Shown here: positions 11,191 through 24,086 of the stretch, piece by piece
Numbering within the stretch: the first letter of the stretch is position 1
Layout of the letters: every line of letters begins with the position of its first letter
Assembly: GCF_011397635.1 (NCBI RefSeq)
Contig: NC_064765.1
Span: 29,168,632 to 29,232,631, forward strand
Direction of reading: 5' to 3'
Origin: Epinephelus fuscoguttatus
Lineage: Eukaryota; Chordata; Actinopteri; Perciformes; Serranidae
Length of the DNA stretch: 64,000 nucleotides
The notes under the pieces: model-generated
What the model saw: the letters and a program-made list of their open reading frames with translations, nothing else
What the model was told of the DNA's origin: nothing
Database searches by the model: none
Position numbers and translations under genes: made by a program

Positions 11191-14100
11191 ACATACAATT
11201 ACCTTACACACTTTGCACTTGGTTATGTTCCCACCACTGCAGTTCATTATGATGAGCTTGTGACATAAACTCAACATAAAACAAAAATGCACCCAAATGA
11301 TCCTGCCTGTCAGAGGGACATTTGTTTTTAAAAACAAATTGTGTTTATGTCCATTATTGTTTTCATGTATTTACATCAATGATACATTTAACTTTTCTGT
11401 AAGACCAAGCAAAGTCTTGTTTTCTCTTTGAATATTGTCATCATCATTTAATTCAACTTTATACTGTCTCAGGGTACAGTGTAGACAGTTATGAAAATAA
11501 AGACACTGTGGGAGTCATTAAGGCTAAATGTTACCACGTGTGTAAATTCTGGGAACTGTGACATCATGACAACATGAAAAACGTTCACAGTTGTGTGTTC
11601 TTTCTGGCTGATTTTTACTGTATTAACCAAAGTTATGCAGCATATTGCCAAATACAAGCAGAACAAAGAGACCATTCCTTTTACTCAAGTATATAAACAC
11701 ACTGGATGCTTTAAATAGCTGCAAGTGCTGCAGTTTCAAGGACAGAAAATCTATCCAAATCTGAATTAATATTTCCATTTGTGGTGCTCTCCGTCATGTG
11801 GCGTCCCGGCCATTCCGGTGGCCAACAACAACCAGACCCCCCCTCATGCAACCAGAGAAACACAGAGTGAGACAGAGAGATGTGAAGAGGGAGAGCATGT
11901 CAGGTATAATTGGTGTAAGTGGGGCATCCAGTTTCAATGATGTCATTCTTTGCAACCACTGTCTAGTCCACGATGTTATTGCAAGTGTGCATATGTTGCA
12001 TGCATGTCCTGCACTGCAGCTGCATTTGTTTTCCAAAATTTTCTTTGGGTAAAAAAAGAAAACATGCATGTAAAAATGTGTATACTTCTCCAAAAACTAC
12101 ATTTTGCATTTCATTACACTTGTAAACATTATACAAAGTAATCAACACATGTCCCGTTTTTCTTTCAACCATGGTGGTTGTCACTGTTCATGCTTTCTAA
12201 CCCAGCACTTCTTGTGGCTATTCCAAAACTTGCAGCTGTAAATGTAAAATCAGCTTATTAGATTCATTACAGTAACTTCACTTTTCACTAGTTTTGCCAC
12301 TGCTCATTTCTCTGTTGCAGCTGAACATAAAAACAGAATACTATGCCTTTAAAAGCTCCTGGCTCACTCGTTCGTGTGTGAGAGGCTTTCTCTCTTAACA
12401 CCTCCGGTCAATGACCTGGTTAACTTTCCAAGGAACCTGTGGCTTGGCTCCAGGTCAAACTCAATCCAAATCCAATTTGCCGCTGAATATAGCAACAATA
12501 CCCAAGGCCCTGTGTAACCTGATATATAATATAAACTGCCCAAAATCATGACAATAGAAAAAGTACACCGTAGATATGATCATGTGTTGTCCATGTCATG
12601 TCATTTAGTCAGAAACAAAGAGCTGCTTGACTCATTTTGGTGGTTGTTGTCTTCACATTTTTGGCCACATGAGGGCAGCATTTTATTTTTGTAGAGGCAA
12701 GGAATAACTGGATTACATCAAAGAGTAGATCCTCGATTGAGTCACAAATCCTTTGAACAGCATTGTGTGGGTATATAGTGGAGGTGGATGGTATAGTTGA
12801 AGTTATTGTTACTAAGATGACCTCTCGACTTTGGATGTGGTTGTCCTGAAGTAAACACTGTAACTGTAAGCGTAATGGTTTATTCTTTTGAAAATACTGC
12901 ATGATTTAAAAATACAGTAAAATCTATATTATATGTAACTGCATACTTTAATGGGGTCATAAGACATTATTACAAGTCTCTCTGAAGAATGGAAGTCATT
13001 TGAATTTAAGGGGAACACCTCCTAAATTAAGAATTTCAATGTTATTTCCATGGTTTAGGGAAGTGAGCTACTCTTTCTCAAGCTAGAAACCAGAGAAGTA
13101 AGTCTCAAACTTGTGATGTAATCAAGTATAAAGTCCTTCAGTGCTTTCAATGTCATCAATAACATCTTTCCGAATTTACTGTCTATGGAGTAGTTCCAGA
13201 CTTCATACCTTGCACTCCAGTTTTTGGATTTGGGAGAGAGTTGTTCATGTTTACTAAGATTTTTTGGACTGTCTTGGACCATAGGAGTAATGTACCGTTA
13301 TGTACAAAAGGTACAATCGTGGAATGGGGGATTAGAGTTGACTTGACTTAAAGTTGGCATCAGACATAGTAGTCTCGCTCACCTGGCTAGGCCGACTCTC
13401 ACTTTAAGATTGGAGAAAAAAACGCCCCGGCTGCTTGTATTTCTTTCAACCAATCACAGTCATTCTTGGTGGTGCCACAGCAACGGTGCGCTTGCAAAAA
13501 TATTGCCGGGGGGGGTGAAACAGGTTTTGGTGTAACACGCCCACAAAAATATCGCCTACAGGACGCGAACCTTGGCAGAAAAATGGCTACATCCCTGCAA
13601 GATCAAACACAGCAAAAGTTAGTAAAGGACGTGTTTAAAACTGCAACCGGAGGTGGTAGGGCGGGACTTCAGCGGGTGGCTCGTTCCGCCCAATGAGAGG
13701 CTGATACTATAGACATAGTAACAGCGCTGAAACAATGTCTGTATAAACAGGACAGCCAGCAGGATGGAATCATGGGTGGTGCAGATGTGACATTTTGATG
13801 ACGTGTTATATGTGCAGCCCACAGCAGGAGATCTATAAAGCTGTTAGCAGCTAGCTCAAAGAAACAGAACAGCTGCCGAAAATGTCCACAAATTGCAAAA
13901 ACAATGATGTCTGTGAGCTCCTTACCCTCCAAGCAGAGGACGAGATTGGCCGCCATATGTGATATGGTTGCTATTCCATTGTCATTGTTTACCAAGCGGT
14001 GCTGACATATATGTTTTATGTTACACCAGAGATCGGCACTGTTACACGTCATGTCCAACATGCCTCTTTTGATTCTGCAACACTGGCATGCAATATAACA

Positions 14101-14792
14101 TCACACACCGTCCCACTGTCATTTGGCTCTTTGTAAAATGCAAAGGTGGCATAAAGAAGGGACTTTGTAGCGGCCCTGTAGCACAATCTCTGTGTAAAAA
14201 GGACTCTGGATACAAGTGGTGCATTGGTAGTTGATGAAGTGGGTGTACTACTATGTAGATGGATGGTTTACCAAGGATGAATTGGGTATACTCTCCTGTA
14301 TAGTCCAATGGCTTTTTGGCTAATAGGTGGATATTCCGTCAACAGCCAGAAAAAGAGGTGGGTATACAAAATATACCTGCATATCCCTCCATTATATCGC
14401 TGCTAGATACTAACCAGCAGTTTTGGGAAGGTAAGGCTACTTTTGAAATAAGTAATAGTAATAGGTTACAGATTACTAGATACCCTGTCAAAAATGTAAT
14501 GAATAGTGTAACTATTTTCAAATATAACTTATTACATTGGATTACTTCTTGATTACTTATCTAACAGATGTTTAGAATACGGCAATAAAGCTGACAAGTC
14601 CCACAAACATAAATTTAAACAAGGCAGTGTAAACCTCAGGTATCCTTGTCTGATGACATGGCGTGGTAAGCTGTATGCAGGTATGGCAGACGAGAGGTGT
14701 GCCAATTCAAACAAGAGAACCAATCAAAAACAACACTCAAAATTTGATACTACCAAATATAATAAATGAAGCCTGTATGGACAAAACAGCAG
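11191..14792. other. non-coding stretch, one GC-richer repeat-like segment
   Basis: No gene recognised. 13370-13710 is GC-richer with a CCAAT-type ACCAATCACAG and several CpGs, and it reads like a fish dispersed repeat rather than a promoter. ORFs at 11794-12093 and 13669-14061 have no family resemblance. Confidence 0.4.
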
Positions 14793-15262
14793 GCTGAAAA
14801 ATGAGGCCAACACGAAAGTGGGGAAAAACTGCAATTCCTCTAATGGCCACTTGAGGCTGGCTCCAGAAGCCAGTCCATCCTCATAGACCCCCATGTTAAC
14901 ATGCCAAACTTTATAGCATAAGTGAACATGTTTACAGCCTGATACAAAAAACGGTGCTGGTCTCAGTGGCTAATTTGCCCATTCATGACAACTATACAGG
15001 GGGTGAATTTTTATATAACTCACCCATTTATCAGTCAGTTACAAGTAATTATGAGAGGGTCACTTTGAGTGACAGGCTGTCTCAGTCAGCTCCATCCCTC
15101 GCTCCTCCACTGCACCAGCCTCTCGCCCTTATATGGTCACTCCCGGCTCCAAAAACCCAAGATAGTGACAGCCATAATGTCAAACATAAGGCTTCAAAAC
15201 AGGAGTCCACAAACCGGTGATGTCACAGTAGCTACGTCCATTCTTTATGGATATGGTCTGGA
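14793..15262 (-). repeat. dispersed repeat family R1, copy A
   Basis: About 470 bp, present three times in this window; this copy is inverted relative to the copies at 24648 and 46849. Shared landmarks are a head near GACTGTATAAAAATAATGG (read from 15262 leftwards), a middle GGAGCCAGAAGTGACCATAT-type block, and a tail with AGCCAGCCTCAAGTGGCC followed by a TTGGCACTTCC-like end. Copies are diverged. I recognise it as a common fish repeat but cannot name its family. Confidence 0.8.
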
Positions 15263-16118
15263 TGTGGATACAGTTCTTTGTTCAGAAATATGGCATAAGA
15301 AGGTTTTCTGCATGACGAAAAGCAACAGAATGAATGTTATATTCTACATTCAAGTTTTTTACCGAAAATAATTACATTTATTTTGTAATTTGATTACATA
15401 ACGGTGTTGCATGTGTTCCTCCTTCTACATAAGTAACCCCTATTTTGCTGTTTGTGACTAACACAAATGTTTATAGAAATATGCAGCATCACCTGAAATT
15501 TTTAAGGTGGTAAAACTAGATTTGATAGAGAGGCTCAAGTTTAGGTAGAGCCCCTATATAACATAAAGAAGGTCAGGGGTTTACATCACGCTTTAATGCT
15601 TACCTCAACCACATCCAAGACATTACTGAAATAGCAATGGTGTATTGGGGGAGTTGGAATTTGTTGAGTGACTGACTTTTAGTCATAGCTACAGTGTAAG
15701 CAGCAGTCTTGTTTGCTCTCTGCTGGCAGCTCACTGATACTGCACATGTGGAACGTAGGTTGAGCAGGTTCTACGTGTTACTGTAGGAAGTGTTTATAAA
15801 GAGCAGGGGTGTGAGAGGTGTTTGTTCATTCTTCTGTGACACAAAGATAAAAGTGCATCATGTGTTTAATCCTAACATTGCATTACAGGGTGGAACCAGT
15901 GTTTCCTGTCAAAGGTCAAAAGTTAGAAATGTTTCTCTCTTCCTCAATCGAGGCTTACCGTACATCAGTGTCTAATGTCTAAAGAATTCCGCTGTACGTA
16001 AGAGATGTTTTAGTAAGAGTTCATCGCAAAGTTCACCACTGGCTCATCAGAGTTATTCATAGTTTATGTATGAGGCTTTACTGGACACTGTAGCATGATT
16101 CAGACAGATCAGACACAG
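15263..16118. other. non-coding stretch, nothing recognised
   Basis: AT-rich with no gene, RNA or repeat family recognised. Confidence 0.4.
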
Positions 16119-16177
16119 GAGAGAGGAGAGGAGAGGAGAGGAGAGGAGAGGAGAGGAGAGGAGAGGAGAGGAGAGGG
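16119..16177. repeat. (AGGAG)n pentanucleotide microsatellite
   Basis: About twelve tandem AGGAG units, nearly perfect. Confidence 0.95.
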
Positions 16178-17258
16178 GTGAAACACTCTGACCAGAAGCA
16201 GGACCAGAACCTACCTAAGGGTGATGCTATGACACAAGTATTCAGCCACTCTGATTGTCCTGTTACCAAATATGGCACAACCTTAAATCCAGGAAACAGT
16301 GTTAGATTTCTGTGCCTTGATGATTACACAATCGGAAGAATGCGGGGGCAAGAAGTGATGTGAGCACGCACCAGTGATGTCAACATTTTTCCCTCTCCCT
16401 CGTCAGTTGTTTAACAATGCTGAAATAGCCGATGACAAATCAGTCGGCTGACCTCTGAGCGTCATCACGTCTGTTTTTAGCAGTGTATACTGCAAACCTC
16501 GGCCCACTTGGCCTTGGAAGTCCTTGTCTTTCTCTTTCCTGCTGCCCGCGTCGCCCACACTCTCCCCTGGATAGCGGCGTGCGGCCATAGCCTCTCCTCT
16601 CGCCTCCACTCCCCTCCACTCTTCCCTCACCCACTGACCCACTGGCGGAAAGCGTGGGGGCCATCTGTGGTGGAGAGGTTACTTTTAGTCTCCCATGCTG
16701 CTATTTTCTCTTCACTGTGTTTAAATAAACAAAAAACAAAAAACTCAAAGCACAAGCTTCCTTACGCAATGCTTGTCTCACTCTCTGGTTCTCTCTCCCA
16801 TTGCTTCACAGGTCTTGTTTACACAACAGCGCACTTGGCCTGTGGCAACACACCCTTACAGGAAGAATGACTGTCAAATTTAGACATGATATGATTTTTC
16901 TCCCCAGCTGAATGAAAGAATGAATGTTTTAAAACTGCAACCTCTTCACTGATGATAAACATCTATATTCATATTTGGGTATAGCTGCTCATATCAAGAA
17001 GCAAAATCAAATGAGCTCATTTTATTCATTTGCAACATATTTCAAAAACATAAACTCCAGGTCATACATACCACATGTAAACCAGTATGTTACCTTTTTT
17101 TATCCCACGGAAAATAACTCACAGCATGATTATAAATGTTCAATATTTTTTTCAGTATTTTACTGTGGCATATTTCTTGTGTTTTGTTGGACAAACTTGC
17201 AATTCATTGTACATTTTATGTGCAACAATAAAAAACGAATGGATGTCACCTTTATGTC
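16178..17258. other. non-coding; GC-richer block near 16.4-16.7 kb
   Basis: 16430-16690 is richer in GC and CpG, with a CRE-like CGTCATCACGTC near 16459 and no AT-rich repeat signature. It could be a regulatory element, but no exon with splice signals was found. The 120-codon plus ORF at 16508 has a composition typical of a pyrimidine-rich strand. Confidence 0.35.
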
Positions 17259-18534
17259 TTAAAGGGACAGTTCACCCAGTTATTAAAAAACTGCATATTT
17301 TCCTCTTATTTTTGGTGCTATTTATTAATCTAGATTGTTTTAGTGTGAGCTGCCGAGTGTTGGAGATATTGGCGTAGACATGTCTGCCTTCTCTCCAATA
17401 TAATGTAACTAGATAATACTTAGCTTGTGGTGCTCAAAGCGCCAAAAAAATAGAGTAAATGACCGCAACGTCTCGCTGCGGAAATCAGAGTTACCCAAGG
17501 TAATCCAGAGACCTTGTTGTGAGCAGTTTCTCCTTCTACCAAACTACACCCACCAACCATATCACTGTGCAGAAGGAAGCGTGCTACTATCTGCTAGCTC
17601 ACCTAGCACCACTGAGCTAGCTAATGCTACGGCTCAGCTGTTAAAGGGATAGTGCACCCAAAAATGAAAATTCAGCCATTATCTACTCACCCATATGCCA
17701 AGAGAGGCTCAGGTGAAGTTTTAGAGTCCTCACATCACTTGCGGAGATCCCAGGGGAGAGGGGGTAGCAACACACAAGCGCTCACATGTGACCATGGTGC
17801 ACAAAGAGGCAGTTAGAGCTGCAGGCTACAGTGAGGCTAAAACAGAGTTCAAACGACGTTTTTCCAAACAACTTTTTATGTCGGGGCTTCAGGACACTTG
17901 GATCACTACGGACGAGCAGTATGGAGATATTTTGTGGTTTCAGTTATGTGTTTTTGGACATTTGAATCTGGGGCGCCATAAGCCTTCATTAGGTGGAGTT
18001 GTGTTGCTACCCCATCTCCCCTTGGATCTCCGCAAGTGTTGTGAGGACTCTGAAACTTCATCTGAGCCTCCATCGGCATGAGGGTGAGTAGATAATGGCT
18101 GAATTTTCATGTTTGGGTGCACTATCCCTTTAATGTCTACATCTCTTGCTATCATGAGCATGACCCTCTTCTCCATGAATAGATGCACACTTCCTTCTGC
18201 GCGGTGATATGGTTGGCGGGTGCAGTTCGGTAGAAAGAAAATAGCTCCTACATGAAACTGCTTACAACAAGATCTGTGGATTATCTTGAGCTACCAGGTC
18301 ATGATTTCTGGAAAGAGACATTGCTGTTGAGTTTTTCAAATGTATTTACTAGCGCTTTGAGCAACACAAGGCGAGTGCCATATAGTTCAAATATAGTGGA
18401 TAGAAGGCCGACATCTCCATGGCCGATATCACGAACGCTCGGTAACTCACACCAAAACAATCTATTTTGATAAACAGCCCTACAGGTAAGAGAGAAAATG
18501 TGTATTTTGATATTGGGGTGAGCTGTCCTTTTAA
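17259..18534. mobile_element. TTAA-flanked MITE with very long inverted repeats (outer element)
   Basis: The left end TTAAAGGGACAGTTCACCC and the right end, read on the other strand, TTAAAAGGACAGCTCACCC begin inverted arms of about 370 bp. Matching blocks along the arms include GCTGCCGAGTGTTGGAGATA / GTTACCGAGCGTTCGTGATA, GCTCAAAGCGC on both arms, and CACCAACCATATCACTG / CGCCAACCATATCACCG. TTAA at both borders fits Kolobok or piggyBac-type target choice. No transposase is present. The centre is occupied by a second MITE (17641-18133). Confidence 0.8.
17641..18133. mobile_element. TTAA-flanked MITE nested inside the outer MITE
   Basis: The ends are TTAAAGGGATAGTGCACCC and its near-perfect inverse GGGTGCACTATCCCTTTAA. 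The arms continue for about 120 bp (for example AAATTCAGCCATTATCTACT on one arm and its complement on the other, and the shared GGATCTCCGCAAGTG-type block). It sits at the apex of the outer element's foldback, so it inserted later. It has no transposase; the 97-codon plus ORF is incidental. Confidence 0.85.
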
Positions 18535-18754
18535 GTTAGATGATATTCAGACTGGTGCAGAAATGCAATGTAATAACTACGTTTGAGGCAAAGTGACAAT
18601 TGCCCTTAACTTTTTTTAAGAGTATTGCACAGAAGATCCTCGATAAATTAACTGCTGAATCAAAAATAAATAGTTCATACTGTAAAACCCGTGACACACA
18701 GTTTAGCTAAACTTCTTATTTTAATATACTAACATTAAAATTTCTTTTTGATGA
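18535..18754. other. short AT-rich spacer
   Basis: No feature recognised. Confidence 0.4.
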
Positions 18755-19065
18755 TGTCTCCAGGTGGAAAGCCAAGGGATCGCCAAAGTCATTAGGCTTT
18801 TTTGTTTTATGTTTTTTGCTGATGGGCCCGCTGGATATCCGCACCACTTTTATAGCAATCCATCAAATGACTGTTGAGACATTTCACTAAAACATAAAAA
18901 TGTCAGCCTGATACCTGGAGGCGCTAGTCAGGTGATCACTTTAAATAGTGAGATTAGTCCTCAAAATCTGTACCAAGTTTTACAGCAATCCATAGATGCT
19001 GAGTTATTCCAGTCTGGATCAAAGTGGTGGACCAGCGAACCAACTGACAGACCAACATCATTATC
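18755..19065. repeat. dispersed repeat family R2, partial copy
   Basis: Shares landmarks with 59640-60250: the word GAGACATTTCACTAAAA, a GGAGGCGCTAG-type block, and an end with CAGTCTGGATCAAAGTGGTGGACC. I recognise this as an abundant fish repeat but cannot assign it to a named superfamily. Confidence 0.7.
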
Positions 19066-21032
19066 CATAGAAACAAGTTGCTTGCATGACCAGAAAAATA
19101 GTAATTGTAGCTGCTTAAAATATCTTAAATTTGGAGAATCTTGGTGGGGAAATACAATTCAGGGTTTTCCAACCATCATACAACATAATCTCTATTAGGA
19201 AATGCACACAAATGGCCTCAAGATATTTGACAGAAAGAGACACTATGACATTTCAAACTACTGTTTGTTAAAAGGTTAATATATGAACTTAGCCACTTCC
19301 TCTGTATGTGCATGTAAAATACTGTACTGTAATATGAAGGTATTAAATGGCTGCTTTACAGTCTATATAATACACATGGCAATATATTGTTCTCCTTTAT
19401 GTAGACTCTTAATTTCAAGGGGAAGCTTCACTTTTTGGGAAAATTCATATTTTTTCTCAATTATAACTCCACCTAAAACTAAAAATTTTCACTTTCATAT
19501 TATTGTTTGTGTGCCGATTGAACAAACAACAACAACATATGATATTGACTAACTACTACTAAAAGGCTTCATTAAAACACAGCATATGCCATATTAAGAT
19601 GTAACACCATGTGTGTTGACCCAAAACAAACTCACAGATGTCATAGATAATGATTAAAAAAAGGCAACACATGCTTTTCCAGAATAAAATATCCCTTTAT
19701 GCTGTTACATGGTGGGTAGCAAGGATGACAAGATGCATAAACAGATCACATGAAGATATGAAGTCATGATTTGAAACTCTGAATGACCAGAGGTTTTTGA
19801 TGACTACAGAGGAAAAAATGGAACTGATGATGTCAGTTGCAGTTCAAACAGCTGATGCAGACACTGTTACTAAAGATAACTTCTTTGACCACAAGTTGGT
19901 CTTGTGCACTAAACAATGTCGATGATCTGTCACACATGACATCAACGAGGAACATTTCCATCTGAACAATACAGCTTTAATCTACAATCCTTTACTGGGG
20001 TCCATTTTAGTTTGTTTTAACTTGAGAGGTAAATGTTTGCCTACAGTGACACCTTGCTAGAAATCTCTCTCTCCAGGGGTGCCTATTTAAATATACATGT
20101 GCAACCTTTTCCACACCATGCTGGCCTTTAGCAGCACATTTTCCTCTGCAGCGTGCTTCTGTTTGAGAATTATTCCAGCCATGTCCATTCTTGTGGAACG
20201 AAGTGTGTTGAAACTCTGAATGGAAAATACAGCATCTCTCTCTGGGAAAACAGGCTTGATTCATGTCCTGCTGTCTGTTTCAAAGGTCAGATTAATGTGA
20301 AATTGCTGTCTGACTACGTCAACACGGTGGATCATTGTGTACTATATATCCACCACCAGGTCATGATGACCTGAAAGAGTGTAACTGATTTTCGATTGCT
20401 GGTAGAAGCTTTGTTTGGTCTAAAAGCTCGGCAATGTACAATGTTTTTATTAGGGAACTGATTACTTGCTCTATGATAAATTCAAACATGAACACTTTAG
20501 ATAGATTTCTCTCATTCAGTGTACTCTAAGTTCTCATAGGCTAAAGGTAACATCATAAAGACTATATAAACATACAGAATTTATTCAGTTCAGTTTCCAC
20601 AGAATGTAAAACAAAAACACTTATTTATTAGCATCAAGGTTGAGGTTTTCAGAGGGTAAACAAGTACATTTACTTTGCATATTTCATTTGCAACTTCATA
20701 TTATTACTCCACTACATTCATGTGACAGCATTCATGATAAGTCTATAAAATATGATGTACAGCATATAAAGTTATAAAAATGTGCTCCCTCTTGACGAGC
20801 TACAATATTAAAATGCTGCTGAATGTCATCAACAACAGGCAGGAGCCACTCTGCTGCAATAATGAGTAATTAAACTGTATATGTCTGGAAGTAGAATATG
20901 AATATGTCTTCCACTGCTGCCAGTAATATAATATATAATAACTCTATTAAGGTGTCATTTTTGCATAATGACTACTTTCACTTTTGATCCCTGAAGTACA
21001 TTTTGCAGACAATAATTCTGTACTTTAACCTA
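19066..21032. other. non-coding stretch, nothing certain
   Basis: No gene. Near 20660-20720 there is text resembling the ACTTTTACT-rich fish repeat also hinted at near 9.6 kb and 22.7 kb. Confidence 0.4.
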
Positions 21033-21335
21033 AAGGTCCAGAATGTAGGATTCAGGGGGATATATTGGCAGAAATAGAAAATATTATTCATAATTATGTT
21101 TCCATTAGTTTTTAATCACCTGAAACTAAGAGTCATGGTTTTGTTAGCTTAGAATGAGTCATTAATATGTACATACATATCTGGTCCTCTTCCAAAAAGT
21201 CTGCCATGTGGTTTCGACACTAACAGGCAAACCAAACACTGGCTCTAGATAGGGCCATTGGCGTTTTCACATCGCCCACTGTAGTTCTCCTACATGTATG
21301 ACACATGGAAGAAGTTTACGTTGGTTGCAGCCTTT
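21033..21335. repeat. fish repeat with AAGGTCCAGAATGTAGGATT head, 3'-truncated
   Basis: The head and internal words (CACCTGAAACTAAGA, AAACCAAACACTGGCTCTAG, TAGTTCTCCTACA) are those I associate with a widespread fish inverted-repeat element of about 450 bp. This copy stops in its distal part (TTGGTTGCAGCC), just before the MITE at 21343. Confidence 0.55.
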
Positions 21336-21342
21336 CCAGTAA

Positions 21343-21890
21343 AGGCCCATTTATGCTCAACGTTAAATACGGATCCGGATACGGATGGAGCCTTGTATCC
21401 GTGCTCCGCGTTCATTTCGTCTGTATTTCTGCACATTTCCATAAAGCTTATGGACACGAGCCAAACGGAGCAGTACCACCGGGAACCGTGGGGGCAGTGT
21501 TGCTGTCACTACCCGATACGTAGCTCTAGTGAGGCACGAAGAAGAAATAACAATTAAATTTCTCTCATCGGCAGTACTAGAGAAAAGAATTCTCCGTCCT
21601 CCAGTCACGATGTATTTAATGGCCTCACCGACCACTGCCTCCTACAACGTTGCCTCTGTTTTTGTCTTTTATGCAAGAGGTACATTATCAATATCACCTC
21701 CACAGTCGCCATGTTTGTTTCTGAGTTTGTTGTTGTCATAAACTTTTGACGCTGAGCTGCCTCCTGGTGGATATATTGGTTAACATCCATGCCAACGTAA
21801 AGGGTGCACGGAAGTATGTGGGCAATGACGGTAACATCGTTTGAAACGGAGGTATACATTTTCGTACGTAAAGGGAGCATAAATGGGCCT
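21343..21890. mobile_element. MITE with TAA target duplication (PIF/Harbinger-like)
   Basis: The left end AGGCCCATTTATGCTC and right end GAGCATAAATGGGCCT are perfect 16-bp inverted repeats. TAA lies on both outer sides (21340-21342 and 21891-21893), the 3-bp target type used by PIF/Harbinger. The interior has more CpG than its surroundings and no transposase. Confidence 0.8.
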
Positions 21891-21894
21891 TAAA

Positions 21895-22164
21895 TGGATG
21901 GTAAATGGACCTGCACTTGTGTACTGCCTTTCTAGTCATCTGACCACTCAAAGCGCATTTTTCACCACGAGACACATTCACCTATTCACACACTGGTGGA
22001 CGAGGCTACCATACAAGGTGCCACCTGCTACTCAGTTTTTAACACACTCACACACCAATGGAACAGCCATCAGGAGCAATTTCAGGTTAGGTTTCTTGCT
22101 CAAGGATACTTCGATATGCTGACTGGAGGAGGATCGAACCGTTGATCTTCCGATTAGTCGATGA
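21895..22164. repeat. dispersed fish repeat R3, left part (interrupted)
   Basis: Contains the words CTAGTCATCTGACCACTCAA, AAGGTGCCACCTGCTACTCA and GGATCGAACCGTTGATCTTC typical of a common fish repeat. It stops at 22164 and its expected continuation (ACTCTACCTCTGAGCCACAG) is found at 22572, after an insertion. Confidence 0.75.
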
Positions 22165-22561
22165 GTAGTTTCTATATACAGATTTTACATTCAGTGAATG
22201 TAGAGTCTGTAGGCAAACCCTGGAAATCTTGCCTCCGGAAGAAGAGCAGAAGAGCCCTGGTTTACGGTTGTAGGCTGTTATTAGGCTGTTATTAGGCCGC
22301 GTGATATTGACCAATCACGTTTGAGCCGGCTGCAGCTGTTGCCAGGTTAAACGGTCTGTGCAGTGAACTAACGAGGCCGAACATAATTGGCATCACTGCA
22401 AACTCTGAACCCATCGCAATGGTTCAGCATATTTACTTATATATAACTCCTCCGCCCAAATCAAACTGGAATGCCAAAAAAATCAGGGATCTGCCCCCAG
22501 AGGCTGTATCGCCATCTGCCGGAAGTCAGACACCGAATACAGCCAATGGGTTCCGAGAATG
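22165..22561. mobile_element. 397-bp insertion with perfect 8-bp target duplication
   Basis: GTCGATGA occurs at 22157-22164 and again at 22562-22569, flanking a segment foreign to the surrounding repeat. An 8-bp duplication fits hAT. Ends are weakly inverted (TTTCTA near the left border, a degraded counterpart on the right). It contains a CpG-rich middle including GACCAATCACG. No coding capacity. Confidence 0.75.
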
Positions 22562-22569
22562 GTCGATGA

Positions 22570-22605
22570 CCTACTCTACCTCTGAGCCACAGCTGCCCAC
22601 TGATG
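22570..22605. repeat. dispersed fish repeat R3, right part
   Basis: Resumes the interrupted R3 element (CTACTCTACCTCTGAGCCAC) directly after the target duplication. Confidence 0.65.
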
Positions 22606-24086
22606 CTAGACAAGACCATTGGCACTAAACCTTTAAACCAGATTAGGAATATTTACTTATAGTAGAATATCTGTATATTTTGGTATAGCTACATTTACTT
22701 GAGTAAAGAATCAACTATTTACTTTTTTTGTCCCACTGCTGACAGTATCATGTATAGCTCACTGAAGCTTTATACCACAAAATATTCAAACCTGAGACTC
22801 TGTGTTTTCTTATGGCTGCATCATTCCATTAAATGTAACTATTCTTACTCATTCTCCAAAGTGCAGACATGTTTTGTGTCTGTGGAAACTTTGGGATCTC
22901 AGAATCGGTTCTGTGGGTTTGAACAAGGTTCAGCCATGCAACATAAGATTCTAATGACTGGCCAACCAGCGTGCCACCTAAGAAGTTAAAGCAAAGATGG
23001 TTGATTCTGTGTGGTAGATTAAGTTCCTTTTCATTTGCCATATGGGGAATATGCAGTATACAGCTGTAGGAGTTGTGACCACAACAACCCTTTTAGCCAG
23101 ACTTTCTCTTATTGTCCTTTGGGATTGATTGTAAGATCTTATTCATTTAAGGCTCTCCAACTTTTTGCTGTATTTCTGACCTTTTGGTCCCACATTAGTC
23201 TGACACACTGTTGGAATAAGCTTTCAGCCAACATTCTCCTCTCCTTTGACTATTTGCGTTCTACCATTTTGCCATGTATTGGCTTAGCACCGTCTAAGAT
23301 GACTGTAATTGCTTAAGAGAAATACAAACAACCCACGGCATTTTTCCCCCTATACCAGATGATAATGAATGTTTCCAGACATTTCTCTAGCATTGATGCA
23401 GCACTGTGAAGATAGGTCTGGCTATGTGAGAGTACTACACATGAGTCTGGTTCTATAGCTTGAGATCCTTGGGTGAAGGTCTTGGAGTTCCAGTTTACAA
23501 TTGGAGGAGACCGAGCCTTTGCTGACAGGAAATAAGGCTACCTGAGCCAACATTAAGCATAACATTTCCAATTTCTTTATTTACTTTGTCTTAAACTACT
23601 GTAATTTATTTCACCTGTTTGACTGTGGTCCAGTTAATGTCTTTTCATTCTTATTTCCGTTCTTAATTTGATTTTCTCACTGATTTTAATCTGCCTTGTG
23701 TGGTTTATGTGGCTTGCGCTCTGAAATTATGATGATAATTATTGAAAGAATTATTTTTCAACATCTCATTGCAACAATTCAGTGATTCATTATTAAACCG
23801 TAAAGAACAACAGAGGGCAGCAGAGTGTTTTGGTGCAATCACTGACTTCCTCATAGACGTCCTTACCAGACAAATGCATCTCTATAACACAGGAAAGAGA
23901 GCTGATTTAATGAGAGCAGTAGGAAACACAGCATGCTCCAACGGCCCTCGTCACTGGCTTGGTATGGAAGCACTGCACTTAGATGGAGATGAAGCCTGAC
24001 CGGCCGCGGCCAAGATTAACGGAGGCAGGGGGCCTCGAGGTGCTACTTCCTCCCTTTCCTCTCTTGGCAGTGGCATAATTGCTGAG
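22606..24086. other. non-coding; one unassigned ORF
   Basis: A plus ORF at 23742-23999 (85 codons) has a plausible-looking helical middle but no recognised family or splice signals. CpG density rises at its end, next to the motif at 24087. Confidence 0.35.

Noticed and set aside
13370-13710. CpG-containing block with CCAAT-like word, possible promoter
   Set aside because: No start codon with donor follows, and the text reads like a dispersed fish repeat.
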